Source of the DNA: Xanthobacteraceae bacterium
Lineage (GTDB): Bacteria; Pseudomonadota; Alphaproteobacteria; Rhizobiales; Xanthobacteraceae
Length of the DNA stretch: 6,314 nucleotides
Direction: 5' to 3'
Assembly (NCBI GenBank): GCA_030043175.1
Contig: JASHYD010000111.1
Span: 1-6,314, forward strand
Shown here one piece after another: positions 1 to 5,985 of this stretch (position 1 is the first letter of the stretch; each line of letters starts with the position of its first letter). The translations under genes were made by a program, and so were the position numbers. The notes under the pieces were generated by a model that was not told the origin of the DNA, did not search any database, and saw nothing but the letters and a program-made list of their open reading frames with translations.

Positions 1-501
<501 letters not shown>

Positions 502-551
502 CGGTCCGTGGGACATGCGTTGGGCAGCAGGCATCCATTGGGAGGACCGGC

Positions 552-1634
552 ATGACTGAAACATTACCGCGATCGAAAACAAAATCGCGAGGCGGCTTGG
601 GCCGCGGGCATCCTGGGAGGAAGACGGCTCAGCCGCTCAAGTCATCGATTGCGGCTCAGTCCCATGTCCTGCTTCCTCGAATTTTAACGCTTGAAATTGC
701 CAGGGTCACTGAGCAGGCGGCTATCTCGGCGGCGCGATTCCGTGGCGGAGGCAGCGAAATGGTCGTTGATCAGGCGGCGGTCGATGCCATGCGACGCGAA
801 CTGATGAAACTGGCGATCGACGGTACTGTCGTGATCGGCGAGGGCGAGCGGGACCAGGCGCCAATGTTGTTTATCGGCGAGAAGGTCGGCAAGGGAACCG
901 GCCCCAGAGTCGATATCGCTGTCGATCCCCTTGAAGGCACAACTTCTTGCGCCAAGGACATGCCGGGTGCCATCACCACGATAGCTATGGCTGAAGGCGG
1001 GACCTTACTCAACGCGCCGGACGTTTACATGGAGAAGATCGCAATAGGCCCGGGCTATCCCGATGGCGTCGTCGATCTCGATGTGCCTCCTGAGGAAAAC
1101 ATTGCGGCTCTCGCCAGGGTTAAGGGTGTGAACATCAGCGCGATCACGGCGGTCATTCTCGATCGACCGCGCCATGCCAATCTGATCGCTGCGGTCCGCC
1201 GTGCCGGTGCGGGGGTGCGCCTCATTACCGATTGCGATGTCGCGGGGGTGATCCACGCCGCCCAACCGGAGGCGACTGATACGGATATCTACATGGGCAT
1301 CGGCGGGGCTCCGGAGGGCGTGCTTGCCGCAGCGGCCCTGCGCTGCGTCGGTGGACAAATGCAGTGCCGGCTTGTGCTTGACACGGTGGAGAAGCGCGAA
1401 CGCGCTGCGAAAATGGGGATCGACCCGGCGGGGAGAAAATATCGGATCGAGGATCTGGTCAGAGGAGACTGCGTCTTCGCGGCGACTGGTGTCACAAGTG
1501 GCTCGATGCTGCGAGGGGTGGCATTCCGCAACAGCGGCATCGAAACGGAGACAGTGGTGATGCGCTCGGCAACCGGCACGGTGCGCTGGATTAGGGCCGA
1601 GCATAAGCGTCACGAGAAGCTTTGCCTCGACTAG
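552..1634 (+). CDS. glpX: Class II fructose-1,6-bisphosphatase (GlpX type)
   Basis: Hydrolyses fructose-1,6-bisphosphate to fructose-6-phosphate, a one-way step of gluconeogenesis and the Calvin cycle; some relatives also act on sedoheptulose-1,7-bisphosphate. Metal ligands expected from E. coli GlpX are all present: D73 (VVDQAAVDAMR), E97 (GEGERDQAPM), D125 and E128 (DIAVDPLEGT), E255 (GGAPEGV). Other family signatures are NAPDVYMEK at 154-162 and ATGVTSGSML at 311-320. The ATG is preceded by GGGAGGA at 540-546, a good ribosome binding site, so I keep this start. It gives about 40 extra, very basic N-terminal residues before the usual family start (LTLEIARVTE). Total length is 360 versus about 335 for E. 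coli. One oddity is TDCDV at 226-230, where relatives have DGD near the substrate site. It follows enolase after 50 bp and is probably in the same operon. The family assignment is secure; the exact substrate is inferred. Confidence 0.96.
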   Translation: MTETLPRSKTKSRGGLGRGHPGRKTAQPLKSSIAAQSHVLLPRILTLEIARVTEQAAISAARFRGGGSEMVVDQAAVDAMRRELMKLAIDGTVVIGEGERDQAPMLFIGEKVGKGTGPRVDIAVDPLEGTTSCAKDMPGAITTIAMAEGGTLLNAPDVYMEKIAIGPGYPDGVVDLDVPPEENIAALARVKGVNISAITAVILDRPRHANLIAAVRRAGAGVRLITDCDVAGVIHAAQPEATDTDIYMGIGGAPEGVLAAAALRCVGGQMQCRLVLDTVEKRERAAKMGIDPAGRKYRIEDLVRGDCVFAATGVTSGSMLRGVAFRNSGIETETVVMRSATGTVRWIRAEHKRHEKLCLD

Positions 1635-1758
1635 CGCGCCTTGAAGAAGCGCGAGGGTAGACGCCCGATCAGTCGACGAAACGAAGCTATGTACACCAGA
1701 CCGACCTCCCGCAAGGTGCCGTGCTCGCAGGCGCCATTACAGGACAGGAAAATCATCG

Positions 1759-1773
1759 ACTGAATCGTTCAGT
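1759..1773. promoter_or_regulatory. Perfect dyad ACTGAA-TCG-TTCAGT upstream of the HEAT-like gene
   Basis: Two 6-bp arms with a 3-bp centre lie about 27 bp before the preferred start of the next gene, in a 160-bp gap after glpX. The position would suit an operator or a short mRNA hairpin. No T-run follows, so it is not an intrinsic terminator, and I cannot see a convincing -35/-10 pair around it. The regulator, if any, is unknown. Confidence 0.3.
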
Positions 1774-1800
1774 AGGCCGGCTGACAAAAAGGCGATGCGT

Positions 1801-2697
1801 ATGGTAGCGAATCTGGCACAAAACGTGGAACGGGCGATGAGCAAACTAAAATCGCTCCGTGATGACGGCGATCTCGGAGTTGTTGAGGCGGTTGCTTGCG
1901 GCAAGGCCGCGATTCCGGCACTGCGTGAGCTGCTGTTTCAAGGGGACCCTAGTGGCCTATTTCGACCGCGCTGTCGAGCGACACAGGCGTTGGCCTTGCT
2001 CGACGCACATGAGGTGCTGATCGAATACCTGCACATCGAGGTCTTGATCGAAAGCATGGACGATGGCCGCGGCGCCGCCGATCCGGCGGAACGTTTGGGC
2101 GATGATGCGGTGATCAACGCCGCCGCTGTGGCGGTGGCGGACGTGCGTGACGAACAGGTGTTTCGGCTTCTGCGAGAGCTTGCCAAACGGCCGTGCCTCA
2201 CCGGTGTGATCAGCGCCTTGGGTTCATTTGGCCGCATCGAGGCGATACCATTGTTGATTAACGCGCTTGAGCATGATGCAAGTAGGCCAACGGCCGAAAG
2301 AGCGTTGAAAAAGCTCGGTGCGGCAGCCCGGTCAGGGTTAATAGCTTCGGCAAAGTTACCGTTACCGTCGAAAGAACATGAAAGCGTTGCGAGTTTGCGA
2401 CGGCGCAGGAGCTCACTCCAACTGTTGAATCAAATCGGCATTTTGCGACAGATGTGGTCAGAACTGCGGTGTCTGATGAGCGACGAGGATGCGCGGATTT
2501 CGACAATTGCCTGCGAAATTGGTGTGCTCAACGCTCATCCAGATGAAAAGTACGATGTCGTCCACCGTCTGATCGACCTGTCGGCTGAGGCTGATTGGAT
2601 GGTGCGCGAGGACGTAGAAGATTGCCTCGCCGACTATTTCGAGGGTATGCGATCGGACGGGGGGCAGAGGGGCAGGTCGCCTTCCTTTCGGGAGTGA
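1801..2697 (+). CDS. HEAT-repeat-like helical protein, function unknown
   Basis: A 298-residue, mostly helical, soluble protein with no signal peptide or membrane segment. Segments fit the HEAT/PBS-lyase-like pattern of paired amphipathic helices. Numbered from 1795, they are around 30-70 (GKAAIPALRELL then ATQALALLD), 105-130 (AAVAVADV then VFRLLRELA) and 135-175 (VISALGSFG, AIPLLINALEHD, AERALKKLG). A further helical stretch spans about 205-280. Such repeats usually form curved protein-binding scaffolds; no catalytic motif is visible. ATGs at 1795 and 1801 are in frame. The purine run AAAAAGG ending at 1792 is 8 bp from 1801 but only 2 bp from 1795, so I prefer 1801; ATG 1837 is another option. 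It sits 166 bp after glpX and may have its own transcription unit. The domain call is from the pattern of small and hydrophobic residues, not from a profile search. Confidence 0.8.
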   Translation: MVANLAQNVERAMSKLKSLRDDGDLGVVEAVACGKAAIPALRELLFQGDPSGLFRPRCRATQALALLDAHEVLIEYLHIEVLIESMDDGRGAADPAERLGDDAVINAAAVAVADVRDEQVFRLLRELAKRPCLTGVISALGSFGRIEAIPLLINALEHDASRPTAERALKKLGAAARSGLIASAKLPLPSKEHESVASLRRRRSSLQLLNQIGILRQMWSELRCLMSDEDARISTIACEIGVLNAHPDEKYDVVHRLIDLSAEADWMVREDVEDCLADYFEGMRSDGGQRGRSPSFRE

Positions 2698-2707
2698 AGC
2701 GCTCTGA

Positions 2708-2727
2708 CGAGGGCTGATTCAGCCTCG
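2708..2727 (+). other. Short imperfect hairpin after the HEAT-like gene
   Basis: The arms CGAGGGCT and AGCCTCG can pair with one bulged G around a GATTC loop, starting 10 bp after the stop codon. No T-run follows, so it could slow or protect mRNA ends but is not a classical intrinsic terminator. The remaining gap to 2884 shows no other clear element, although the next gene's frame is open back to an ATG at 2767. Confidence 0.25.
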
Positions 2728-2883
2728 CTACGAACGCCGTGCGACTGGGTTCGGTCCCTCGCTCAATTGGGACTGCGCTCCCGTTGTTGTTCGTGCATAT
2801 CGCCGAGCGCGCCGCGAATGCTGGATAGGGCGGCGGCCCGGCGGAGGCGACGGCAAGTTCGTCGCAGTCGCGGGGAGGGGCTG

Positions 2884-3117
2884 ATGGTAGCGGGTACTCT
2901 TCCAAATTCACGGTTCACCGTTGCGTTCTTACGGAGTGGTGAGGTGCTCCACGTTCGACCCGCTCCGACCGGAGAGCGTGCCGTGAGAATCGCCCTGTTG
3001 ATGCTCGCCACGATGGATGCACTCCAAGGCGGAGACCAACTGGTCGTAATGGAGGATCAGGACGGCCGGACTCGCCAGACGGGCGCGTTCGATTTCCGGC
3101 CGCCGCCAACTGATTAG
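2884..3117 (+). CDS. Small conserved-looking hypothetical protein, 77 residues
   Basis: I do not recognise a named function. An ATG at 2767 would give 116 residues. I choose 2884 because GGGGAGGGG at 2872-2880 lies 3 bp upstream, and because residues before it are an arginine-rich stretch of low-complexity, shadow-like character. The product has a predicted beta start (RFTVAFLRSGEVLHVRP), one helix (ERAVRIALLMLATMDAL) and a second strand (GGDQLVVMEDQDG), then a polar proline-rich tail. It resembles small uncharacterised proteins I associate with Bradyrhizobium and relatives, and it shares this layout with the broken ORF at 5247-5436. There is no signal peptide or membrane segment, so it is probably cytoplasmic. 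The next gene begins 11 bp after its stop, so the two are likely co-transcribed. Confidence 0.7.
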   Translation: MVAGTLPNSRFTVAFLRSGEVLHVRPAPTGERAVRIALLMLATMDALQGGDQLVVMEDQDGRTRQTGAFDFRPPPTD

Positions 3118-3128
3118 AAGGGGGGGAT

Positions 3129-3503
3129 ATGAAAAAGCGTCCGATCACGCATGAGCAACTGGCGGCCCAGCCGTTCGAGCCTGTGCCGGAGTTCGCAAAT
3201 TTGAACTCAAAGCCGACGGTGAGGGAGCGGCACGAGCGACAGTTGCACGATATCGCGGTTGTGTCGCGCATGGCCATTCACCTCCTTGGCCTGCCAAAGT
3301 CTGAGGTCGTCCAGATCCTACGGAGCATGGTTGCGGAAAACAACAACGCCAAGTCTGCCGACGAGATGCTCCGGACTTTCGTGAAGGGGCGAGAGATGGC
3401 GCAGGCTCTGGTCAAGGTCATTGAAGCGGCGGAGACGCGTTTCGCCGTAGCAATGGCGAACGTCGTCGATCAGGACGGTACGGTGCGCGGCACTGTGCAT
3501 TAA
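3129..3503 (+). CDS. Hypothetical helical protein, 124 residues
   Basis: Function not recognised. The start is well supported by GAAGGGGGGG at 3117-3126 just before the ATG and by the 11-bp gap from the preceding gene. The N-terminus (MKKRPITHEQLAAQPFEPVPEF) is polar and proline-containing. From about residue 32 to 112 the chain is almost entirely predicted helix, with heptad-like hydrophobic spacing (IAVVSRMAIHLLGLP, EVVQILRSMVAE, MAQALVKVIEAAE). No transmembrane segment, catalytic motif or zinc ligands are seen. It could be a small helical-bundle regulator or adaptor, but that is only inference. GC-rich third positions and the strong ribosome binding site argue that it is real. Confidence 0.75.
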   Translation: MKKRPITHEQLAAQPFEPVPEFANLNSKPTVRERHERQLHDIAVVSRMAIHLLGLPKSEVVQILRSMVAENNNAKSADEMLRTFVKGREMAQALVKVIEAAETRFAVAMANVVDQDGTVRGTVH

Positions 3504-3519
3504 GCGATCCAAGCTTTCC

Positions 3520-3573
3520 GCGCCGTCGTGCGATGACGGCGCAGAGGGGGCGGGCTCGCCGCCGGGGGCGAGC
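3520..3573 (+). other. Two tandem hairpins between hypothetical genes
   Basis: The first is a perfect 8-bp stem, GCGCCGTC (3520-3527) with GACGGCGC (3535-3542), and a 7-nt loop. The second is a 7-bp stem, GCTCGCC (3554-3560) with GGCGAGC (3567-3573), and a 6-nt loop. The second ends 6 bp before the AAGGA ribosome binding site of the next gene. Neither is followed by a T-run, so they fit mRNA stabilisation, partial attenuation or control of translation better than intrinsic termination. Confidence 0.4.
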
Positions 3574-3593
3574 GTGTCCAAGGAATTTCCAAC

Positions 3594-4313
3594 ATGCGTT
3601 TTCAATCAGATCCAAACCTGAAGCCCACCGAAATTCAGCCTCCCACCACCGAAGAGCGCACTCCAGGAGTGCTCGCTCGCAAGCCAGCCACCCGCGCGCG
3701 GCTGAGGCGCGCGCTGCGAAAAGGCGGCACGATGGTTCTGAACGGCGGCATGCTCGTGCTGAACTTGCAAAAAAATAACGGGCTCCTGATCACGTCATCG
3801 TCGCTCGAGAAACGAATATCGCTGGCGATTGCATTTCTGATCACATTCTGCATTGGTGTCGCAGCCGCCTTGGTTTGGCGATCCTCTAGCCAGGTCTTCT
3901 CCGTTCCGCAGTCGGCTTCAGCCCCCGTTGCCCTTTCCCCGATGGAACACCGGCTCGAAGCGATATCATCTGGTCTCGCGGTAGTTCAGCAAAGCGTCAA
4001 CGAACTCTCCAGTGGCCTCGGACAAATGAGTCGCGAGATTACCAATCTGCAGACGACCGAGCAGGCTCTGTTTGACAAGGTTTCAGAGCCTCTGCAGCAA
4101 CCGCCGGCCGCGCCACCCGCCAGGTCCGCACCGCGGCCGTCTCAGGCACCGACCCGGCGCATTGACGGCCAATTCCTCAGCCCGTTTGGTCAAAAAACCC
4201 ATCTGACCGCCTTTTCATGCGGCCTCTTGATGATAATAACGCAGAAGCCCGCCCAATCGCTCGCGGCATCGGACGCGCCGCTCACGATCGAGGTCCCGGT
4301 TCCGAGGAAATAG
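3594..4313 (+). CDS. Single-pass membrane protein with coiled coil; 3' end overlaps IS DNA
   Basis: 239 residues, function unknown. AAGGAA at 3580-3585, 8 bp upstream, supports the start. The N-terminal 75 residues are basic (RKPATRARLRRALRKGG), suggesting a cytoplasmic face. One membrane segment follows at about 76-97 (ISLAIAFLITFCIGVAAALVW). The stretch at about 115-167 is coiled-coil-like (MEHRLEAISSGLAVVQQSVNEL and onwards), and 168-188 is proline-rich, presumably periplasmic. From about residue 190 the composition changes, and a hydrophobic patch (AFSCGLLMIITQ) appears. This tail is antisense to the last 33 codons of the minus-strand transposase, and the non-coding IS end must lie just before it. 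I infer that the native C-terminus was replaced when the IS inserted. The membrane topology is from hydrophobicity by eye. Confidence 0.7.
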   Translation: MRFQSDPNLKPTEIQPPTTEERTPGVLARKPATRARLRRALRKGGTMVLNGGMLVLNLQKNNGLLITSSSLEKRISLAIAFLITFCIGVAAALVWRSSSQVFSVPQSASAPVALSPMEHRLEAISSGLAVVQQSVNELSSGLGQMSREITNLQTTEQALFDKVSEPLQQPPAAPPARSAPRPSQAPTRRIDGQFLSPFGQKTHLTAFSCGLLMIITQKPAQSLAASDAPLTIEVPVPRK

Positions 4314-5102
4314 CAGAACGTTGCCCTTTCCTTGGTGGTTGCGCTCCTCATGGTAGTGGCCAACGTATTCGCCCAGGGCCCGCCGAAGCGAACGCTCGCC
4401 AAAGAGAATAACCTTGGACAAGCACTCTTCTTTCACCGATCTGACCCAACGCTCCGCGTAGGCATTCAGGTTCGGGCTCCGCGCACGCAGCGCCAATGGT
4501 TCAACCTGACCTGACGCAATGATGGCCCGGAACGACTGGGTAAATTTCGTGTCGCGATCATGCAGGAGATAGCGCAGTCCCGTAGGATCCCGCATCCTTC
4601 CATGGTCACGTTTCGTGCCATTTGCTTCATCCATGGTTCGTTGGGATGGATGGTGATCCCGGCGATGTCCACCCGGCGGCTCTCGAGATGGATGAAAAAT
4701 AGCACGTAGTAGGTCATGAGCCCGCGCAGAGTGAGCACCTCCGCGGTGAAGAAGTCGGTGCCCGCCAGCAGCGCCAAGTGGGCGCGAATGAACGCCGACC
4801 AGGTGGTCGTGCGCTTGCGCTCCGGCGCCGGCGGCCCGCGCCGGGCGCTGCAGGACATTGCCGACCGTCTGATCGCATACACGATATCCCAGATTGGCCA
4901 ACGCTCCGGCAATCCGGTCATAACCCCAGTCCCGGTTCTCCTCGGCCAAACGAACGATCAGTTGCTCGACCTTGCGCGTGACCCGCGGCCGACCTGGGCC
5001 GCGACGAGCTTTCGAGCTATCGAACTTGTGGGCGACCAGCTTGCGATACCAGGCCAGGATGGTGTCGGGCTTAGCCACAGCTGCGACCTCGGCGAGAGCC
5101 GT
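4215..5102 (-). pseudogene. DDE (integrase-core) transposase, N-terminally truncated and frameshifted
   Basis: Remnant of an insertion sequence of the rve/integrase-core type, IS3/IS481-like. The readable start (ALAEVAAVAKPDTILAWYRKL) matches the middle of full-length relatives, so about 70-80 N-terminal residues are missing; an in-frame stop lies at 5124-5126. A helix-turn-helix-like part (ENRDWGYDRIAGALANLGY) runs to LQR in one frame. Homology then continues in the next frame (PPAPERKRTTTW, GTDFFTAEVLTL, TMEGCGILRDC) after an extra base around 4835-4844. It returns to the first frame after a lost base around 4571-4579 (RYLLHDRDTKFT, NAYAERWV, GGLLRYYHQEAA). Likely catalytic codons are D 4754-4756, D 4557-4559 and E 4452-4454, with 34 residues between the last two. 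All three survive, but no single frame contains them. The GTG at 5076-5078 opens the longest single frame. I could not identify terminal inverted repeats or a target duplication. Confidence 0.9.
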
Positions 5103-5246
5103 GAGGCTTATCGAATCACCAATTCAGTGCGCTTTATAACGTTGGAAGCGGGCACGGGAAAGCTGGGCCACAATGCGTCGCCTAGTTGCCTGACGGATGT
5201 TCTCGTTTTGTTTCTACTGCCGGCAAGTCCAAGGGGGAAGCGCGCG

Positions 5247-5436
5247 ATGGTACCTGAAGACCTGCCCTTCAAAGTTGTCCGGATCAGTTCTGAGGATGAG
5301 GTGATAGCTCCGGCTAACCGACCTACTTGTGGGCAGGGCAGCCTATGAGACCGCCGTCAGGCTCTATGCGAGGGATGTGATCCAGTATCGGGAAGGGGCG
5401 AGAATTATTGCGTTCACCGAACCGAAAATGTCATGA
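5247..5436 (+). pseudogene. Small conserved-looking protein (~62 residues) broken by one frameshift
   Basis: The ATG at 5247 follows AAGGGGGA (5231-5238) at good spacing. The first frame reads MVPEDLPFKVVRISSEDEVIAPANR and then ends at a stop at 5346-5348. Shifting by one base around 5322 gives LLVGRAAYETAVRLYARD, then VIQYREGARIIAFTEPKMS and a stop at 5434-5436. The joined product matches, in layout and length, small uncharacterised proteins I associate with Bradyrhizobium and relatives (LPFKVVR, a DEV strand, GRAAYE helix, ARD, GARII). The 190-bp length is 63 codons plus one base, as expected for one inserted base; the shift must lie between 5308 and 5345. Function is unknown. A terminator follows at 5483. 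It could be a true pseudogene or a sequencing error; the latter matters because the neighbouring transposase also shows single-base shifts. Confidence 0.75.
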
Positions 5437-5482
5437 GCTTGGCATGGACGCGTCATGAAGGGGGTATTAACATCTTTTTTTG

Positions 5483-5522
5483 GCCCCGGCACCCTCAGCA
5501 AACTGGTCGGGGCTTTTTTTTT
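5483..5522 (+). terminator. Intrinsic terminator, plus strand
   Basis: The stem GCCCCGGC (5483-5490) pairs with GTCGGGGC (5506-5513), with one G-U pair and a 15-nt loop, followed by nine Ts (5514-5522). It lies 46 bp after the stop of the broken 62-residue gene and would end its transcript. A short T-run also precedes it (5474-5481). Confidence 0.85.
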
Positions 5523-5561
5523 GGCACGCAAATGCCCCCGACACAGAAAAGCCCCGACCAG
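5503..5561. repeat. 15-bp perfect inverted repeat linking the two terminators
   Basis: CTGGTCGGGGCTTTT at 5503-5517 and its exact reverse complement at 5547-5561 are separated by 29 bp. Each arm is also the 3' half of its own terminator hairpin, so the RNA could fold either as a local terminator or as one long stem. Confidence 0.85.
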
Positions 5562-5574
5562 GAAGGTGCGGGGC
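5547..5574 (-). terminator. Intrinsic terminator, minus strand, near-copy of the facing one
   Basis: Read on the minus strand, GCCCCG (5574-5569) pairs with CGGGGC (5556-5551) around a 12-nt loop and is followed by TTTT (5550-5547). The half-sequence CTGGTCGGGGCTTTT is identical to that of the plus-strand terminator at 5503-5517. It would serve transcripts from the small minus-strand ORFs ending at 5724. Confidence 0.65.
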
Positions 5575-5625
5575 GAAGTCCAAGATCTCTCACATTTATG
5601 AGATCGGCGCTGCCGGGGCATTGCC

Positions 5626-5664
5626 GCTCAAGGGCGAGCGTCGTGTAGCGGTTGACCCTTGAGC
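5626..5664. repeat. 9-bp inverted repeat GCTCAAGGG / CCCTTGAGC
   Basis: The arms at 5626-5634 and 5656-5664 are perfect, with a 21-bp spacer. The element lies in the ~150-bp gap between the small minus-strand ORFs and their presumed terminator, where a second short hairpin (GATCTC 5584-5589 with GAGATC 5600-5605) is also possible. This gap (5575-5723) otherwise holds no gene I can support; it may be a structured 3' untranslated region. Confidence 0.4.
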
Positions 5665-5723
5665 ACGGAGTTCGTCAAGCGCTTGCTGCATGCGGCAAGT
5701 TGGAATAAGCGGCCCCCGTTATT

Positions 5724-5816
5724 TCAGGCTAGGTGAACGACGAAACCGCCGAGCCACACGAGCCCAAGGATCGCGGCGATAATCAGCGGAGTGTCGGCCG
5801 GTTGGTAGCGGAGCAT
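5724..5816 (-). CDS. Putative 30-residue single-pass membrane peptide
   Basis: Not recognised. The ORF starts MLRYQPADTPLIIAAILGL and continues with VWLGGFVVHLA: a short polar start, then one hydrophobic helix of about 20 residues reaching the C-terminus. GGGAG at 5826-5830 lies at good spacing (9 bp) before the ATG, and third codon positions are mostly G or C. The stop of the upstream small ORF lies 5 bp before this ATG, overlapping the ribosome-binding region, which suggests translational coupling. A longer form starting at 5960 is open in this frame but would be arginine-rich and shadow-like upstream, so I prefer the short form. Small size keeps confidence moderate. Confidence 0.45.
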   Translation of the reverse strand: MLRYQPADTPLIIAAILGLVWLGGFVVHLA

Positions 5817-5821
5817 GGGTT

Positions 5822-5920
5822 TCACTCCCGGTGGATAGTGTGCCTGTCGCCGAGCACGTGGCACACAGCCCCGATGGCGACGAGGGTTCCGATGACAATA
5901 TACGTAAGCATCGTTGACAT
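5822..5920 (-). CDS. Putative 32-residue membrane peptide, upstream partner
   Basis: Not recognised. The ORF starts MSTMLTYIVIGTLVAIGAVC and continues with HVLGDRHTIHRE: one hydrophobic helix at about residues 4-23, then a charged, histidine-containing tail. Third positions are GC-rich. Its stop (5822-5824) is 5 bp from the start of the next small ORF, in a different frame, so the two look like a two-gene unit reading toward the minus-strand terminator at 5574. Its own ribosome binding site is weak: GGAAAAAA lies about 12 bp upstream. An internal ATG at 5911 is an alternative start. Coding status rests on hydrophobic pattern, codon bias and coupling only. Confidence 0.42.
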   Translation of the reverse strand: MSTMLTYIVIGTLVAIGAVCHVLGDRHTIHRE

Positions 5921-5928
5921 GTAGTAAG

Positions 5929-5980
5929 AATTTTTTCCAGCGGCTATGCGAAAATTGCATACAAAAATTTTTTCCAACGG
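5929..5980. repeat. Direct repeat AATTTTTTCCARCGG, two copies 37 bp apart
   Basis: The copies at 5929-5943 and 5966-5980 differ at one base (AGCGG versus AACGG). They lie directly upstream of the minus-strand small ORFs in an A/T-rich stretch, so they may belong to a promoter or a regulator site. On the minus strand each copy also reads RWKKFL in a short frame, including a 13-codon ORF at 5944-5985 (MTRWKKFLYAIFA), for which I see no ribosome binding site. Confidence 0.6.
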
Positions 5981-5985
5981 GTCAT

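Noticed and set aside
1005..1613. Minus-strand 202-codon frame inside glpX
   Set aside because: Antisense shadow of a clearly recognised enzyme gene; Arg/His/Asp-rich, with no known domain.
2528..2911. Minus-strand 127-codon frame across the end of the HEAT-like gene
   Set aside because: Pro/Arg/Ser-rich shadow composition, no motif, and antisense to a better-supported gene and to a strong plus-strand ribosome binding site.
3533..3778. 81-codon plus frame overlapping the membrane protein start
   Set aside because: Arg/Ala/His-rich out-of-frame shadow without a good ribosome binding site.
5134..5140. TATAAC at 5135-5140 as a -10 box for the small gene at 5247
   Set aside because: No acceptable -35 hexamer 17 bp upstream, and it is more than 100 bp from the start codon; too weak to list.
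4215..5220. Terminal inverted repeats and target duplication of the IS
   Set aside because: The only similarity seen (CCAATTC near 4169 and 5120) is short and in direct orientation; the upstream end appears truncated.
4716..5246. Plus-strand long frame opposite the transposase
   Set aside because: Antisense shadow of the transposase; only its last part, from 5247, is real coding sequence (the broken small gene).
5433..5662. Plus-strand 60-71 codon frames through the terminator region
   Set aside because: They read straight through both intrinsic terminators and T-runs; the DNA structure explains the region better than coding.
5914..5950. TTGACA at 5914-5919 as a plus-strand -35 box
   Set aside because: No -10-like hexamer at 16-18 bp spacing; TATGCG is 25 bp away.
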